From the NCBI RefSeq assembly GCF_023509825.1, contig NZ_JAKQXY010000002.1, forward strand, positions 1-64,000: 64,000 bases of DNA. The letters are read 5' to 3'. The notes beneath the pieces were generated by a model. It searched no databases. It had not been told where the DNA came from and saw nothing but the letters and a program-made list of their open reading frames with translations. Position 1 is the stretch's first letter. Every line of letters begins with the position of its first letter. Made by a program: the position numbers and the translations under genes. This document shows, piece after piece, positions 62,800 to 64,000 of the stretch. Source of the stretch: Spiroplasma attinicola (lineage in GTDB: Bacteria > Bacillota_I > Bacilli_A > Mycoplasmatales > VBWQ01).

Positions 62800-63324
62800 T
62801 TATTGATAATTTAATTCTTGATTTTTATTGTTAATTATTTTTATTTCATTTTTTAAAATATTTTTATCAAAATTTAATTCTTTTATTTTTTTATTTGCTA
62901 ATTTTAACTTTTCTTTTAATTCATTATTTTTCTTTTTTTCTTGCTTGAGATTTTCTTTTAATGATTCAATATAAGAACTTCTTAATTGAGTAAATGAGAT
63001 AATCTTATTAAGAACTTTTTCTTCTTGTTCAGTAGATAAACAATAAGGTTTGCCTGTTTCTTTATTTTTTCAATAATTTTTTAGATCTTTTGTTGAAACT
63101 AAATTAATATCATTTGCATAAAAATATGTTTTAATATTATTAATCTTAAGTGTTAATGGTTTTTCATTATTATATTTATCAATTTTAGTTGAACCAATTC
63201 AGATAAGTGATTCTTTTTTCCTATAGTTTAACAAAATTGCAGGCCGACCTAATTTATGATCTTTTTCGTTATCTCTATGTAAACTATAAATATATTTTTT
63301 TCTAAATATTAATTTTTTATCCAT
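62800..63324 (-). CDS. 174-aa protein, paralog 2
   Basis: N-domain with YIYSLHRDNEKDHKLGRPA, LIWIGSTK, TYFYAND and TKDLKNYW; then a helical coil (LKENLKQEKKKNNELKEK). Strongly related to the gene at 63403 and less to 61381. AAGGAG before ATG 63324. Unknown function. Confidence 0.65.
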
Positions 63325-63363
63325 AAATTTATTCTCCTTACTATTAGAAGTTACAAAATAGTA

Positions 63364-63392
63364 AAAATGACCCATTCGGGTCATTCTTATTT
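63364..63392 (-). terminator. Terminator between paralogs 3 and 2
   Basis: AATGACCC-GAAT-GGGTCATT followed by TTT on the minus strand; half of the same sequence (AAAATGACCC) remains at 62390, in front of paralog 1. Confidence 0.75.
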
Positions 63393-63402
63393 GTTATTTA
63401 AA

Positions 63403-63969
63403 TTATTCTTGCTCATATTCTAAAATTTCTTTAATTTTATTGTTATTTTTTAATAATTCCTTTTCATGGTTTAGTGTTTTATTTTCCAAGCTTAATTTTT
63501 CGTTTTCAGTTTTTAATATTTCGTTTTCTTGTAATAATTTATAATTGATATATTTTGCTTTGCTAAGTTTGATTTTTATTGCTTCATTTGATGTTTCTAA
63601 TTGTTTAATTTTAAGAAAAGGATTTTTTAAATGACTCATGTCAATGATTTTTTTTAATACTGCTTCTTGTTGATCAGGCGATATAACATAAGGTTTTTTT
63701 GTTTTATTGTCAATTCATTCTGTTTTTAAATCTTTTGTTGCTACTGTTTCTATGGCGTTACCATAAAAATATACGGGAGTATCATTTATATCAAGTGTTA
63801 AAGGTACTTCTGTATTACGTTCATCAAATTTAGTTGTTCCTGCTCAAATAAGTGATTTTGTTATTCTGCCATTTAGTAAAAGTGCTGGACGACCTAATTC
63901 ATGATCTTTTTCTTTATCACGATGTAAGCGATAAATATGTTTTCGTTTTACTCATAATTTTTCACCCAT
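63403..63969 (-). CDS. 188-aa protein, paralog 3
   Basis: N-domain HIYRLHRDKEKDHELGRPA, LIWAGTTK, VYFYGNA and TKDLKTEW, then a Lys/Glu/Asn-rich coiled coil of about 60 residues. AGGAGG before ATG 63969. The three tandem copies differ mainly in coil length, as if one architecture was amplified. Function unknown. Confidence 0.65.
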
Positions 63970-64000
63970 AAGTTTGCCTCCTTTCTTTAAAAATAAAAAA

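Overview
The window reads as chromosome of a Spiroplasma (Mollicutes; species not decided). Evidence: very AT-rich sequence, TGA used as tryptophan in almost every gene (the genes are only continuous if TGA is read as Trp), one 16S-23S-5S operon without spacer tRNA, spiralin-like secreted proteins, an RNA polymerase beta subunit with Asn at the rifampicin site, and mollicute-style ribonucleotide reductase. I saw no tRNA gene and no CRISPR array.

Layout. 1-3.5 kb: a candidate small RNA, a DUF3800 gene with an early stop, an amino-acid permease and a decayed IS3-type element. 3.5-5.8 kb: SDR and aldo/keto reductase genes facing a MerR regulator across a promoter with the 19-bp spacer typical of MerR control. 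5.8-9.3 kb: a PLD-helicase and rpmF. 9.4-14.5 kb: rRNA operon. 14.5-22.4 kb: accessory island (SIR2-like protein, proC, a 27-aa Cys-rich peptide, a Doc/Fic protein with a small overlapping gene, then a ParB-like protein, two DNA methyltransferases and a B3-like DNA-binding protein). 22.4-31.3 kb: L10 leader, rplJ, rplL, rpoB, rpoC. 31.3-35.5 kb: secreted proteins around an OLD-like ATPase plus HNH-like pair, with a 70-bp MITE-like element. 35.5-43.6 kb: metabolism (GNAT, two D-2-hydroxyacid dehydrogenases, KtrA-like protein, AEC transporter, alaS, Spx). 43.8-47.8 kb: a cobalamin-type riboswitch in front of nrdFIE, whose NrdF has the Val/Pro/Lys substitutions of metal-free class Ie enzymes. 47.8-51.3 kb: a two-gene OLD nuclease cassette between imperfect direct repeats. 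51.3-56.6 kb: truncated coiled-coil gene, M-box riboswitch with a Mg2+ P-type ATPase, plsX, rnc. 56.7-64 kb: an ISLre2/UPF0236 transposase and a leftward block of plasmid/ICE-like genes (VirD4/TraG coupling protein, three coiled-coil paralogs, HNH-like small proteins) with a roughly 340-nt structured RNA candidate on the opposite strand.

Theme: core genes are interrupted at three places by compact defence-type modules (14.6-22.4, 32.7-34.7 and 48.1-51.1 kb), plus a conjugation-type block at the right end. The most notable points are the cobalamin riboswitch linked to a metal-free class Ie reductase, the ParB/methylase/B3 cluster without an obvious nuclease, the OLD plus unknown-partner operon inside a duplicated structured element, and the large RNA in the conjugative block. 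All functions come from reading motifs; no database search was run.
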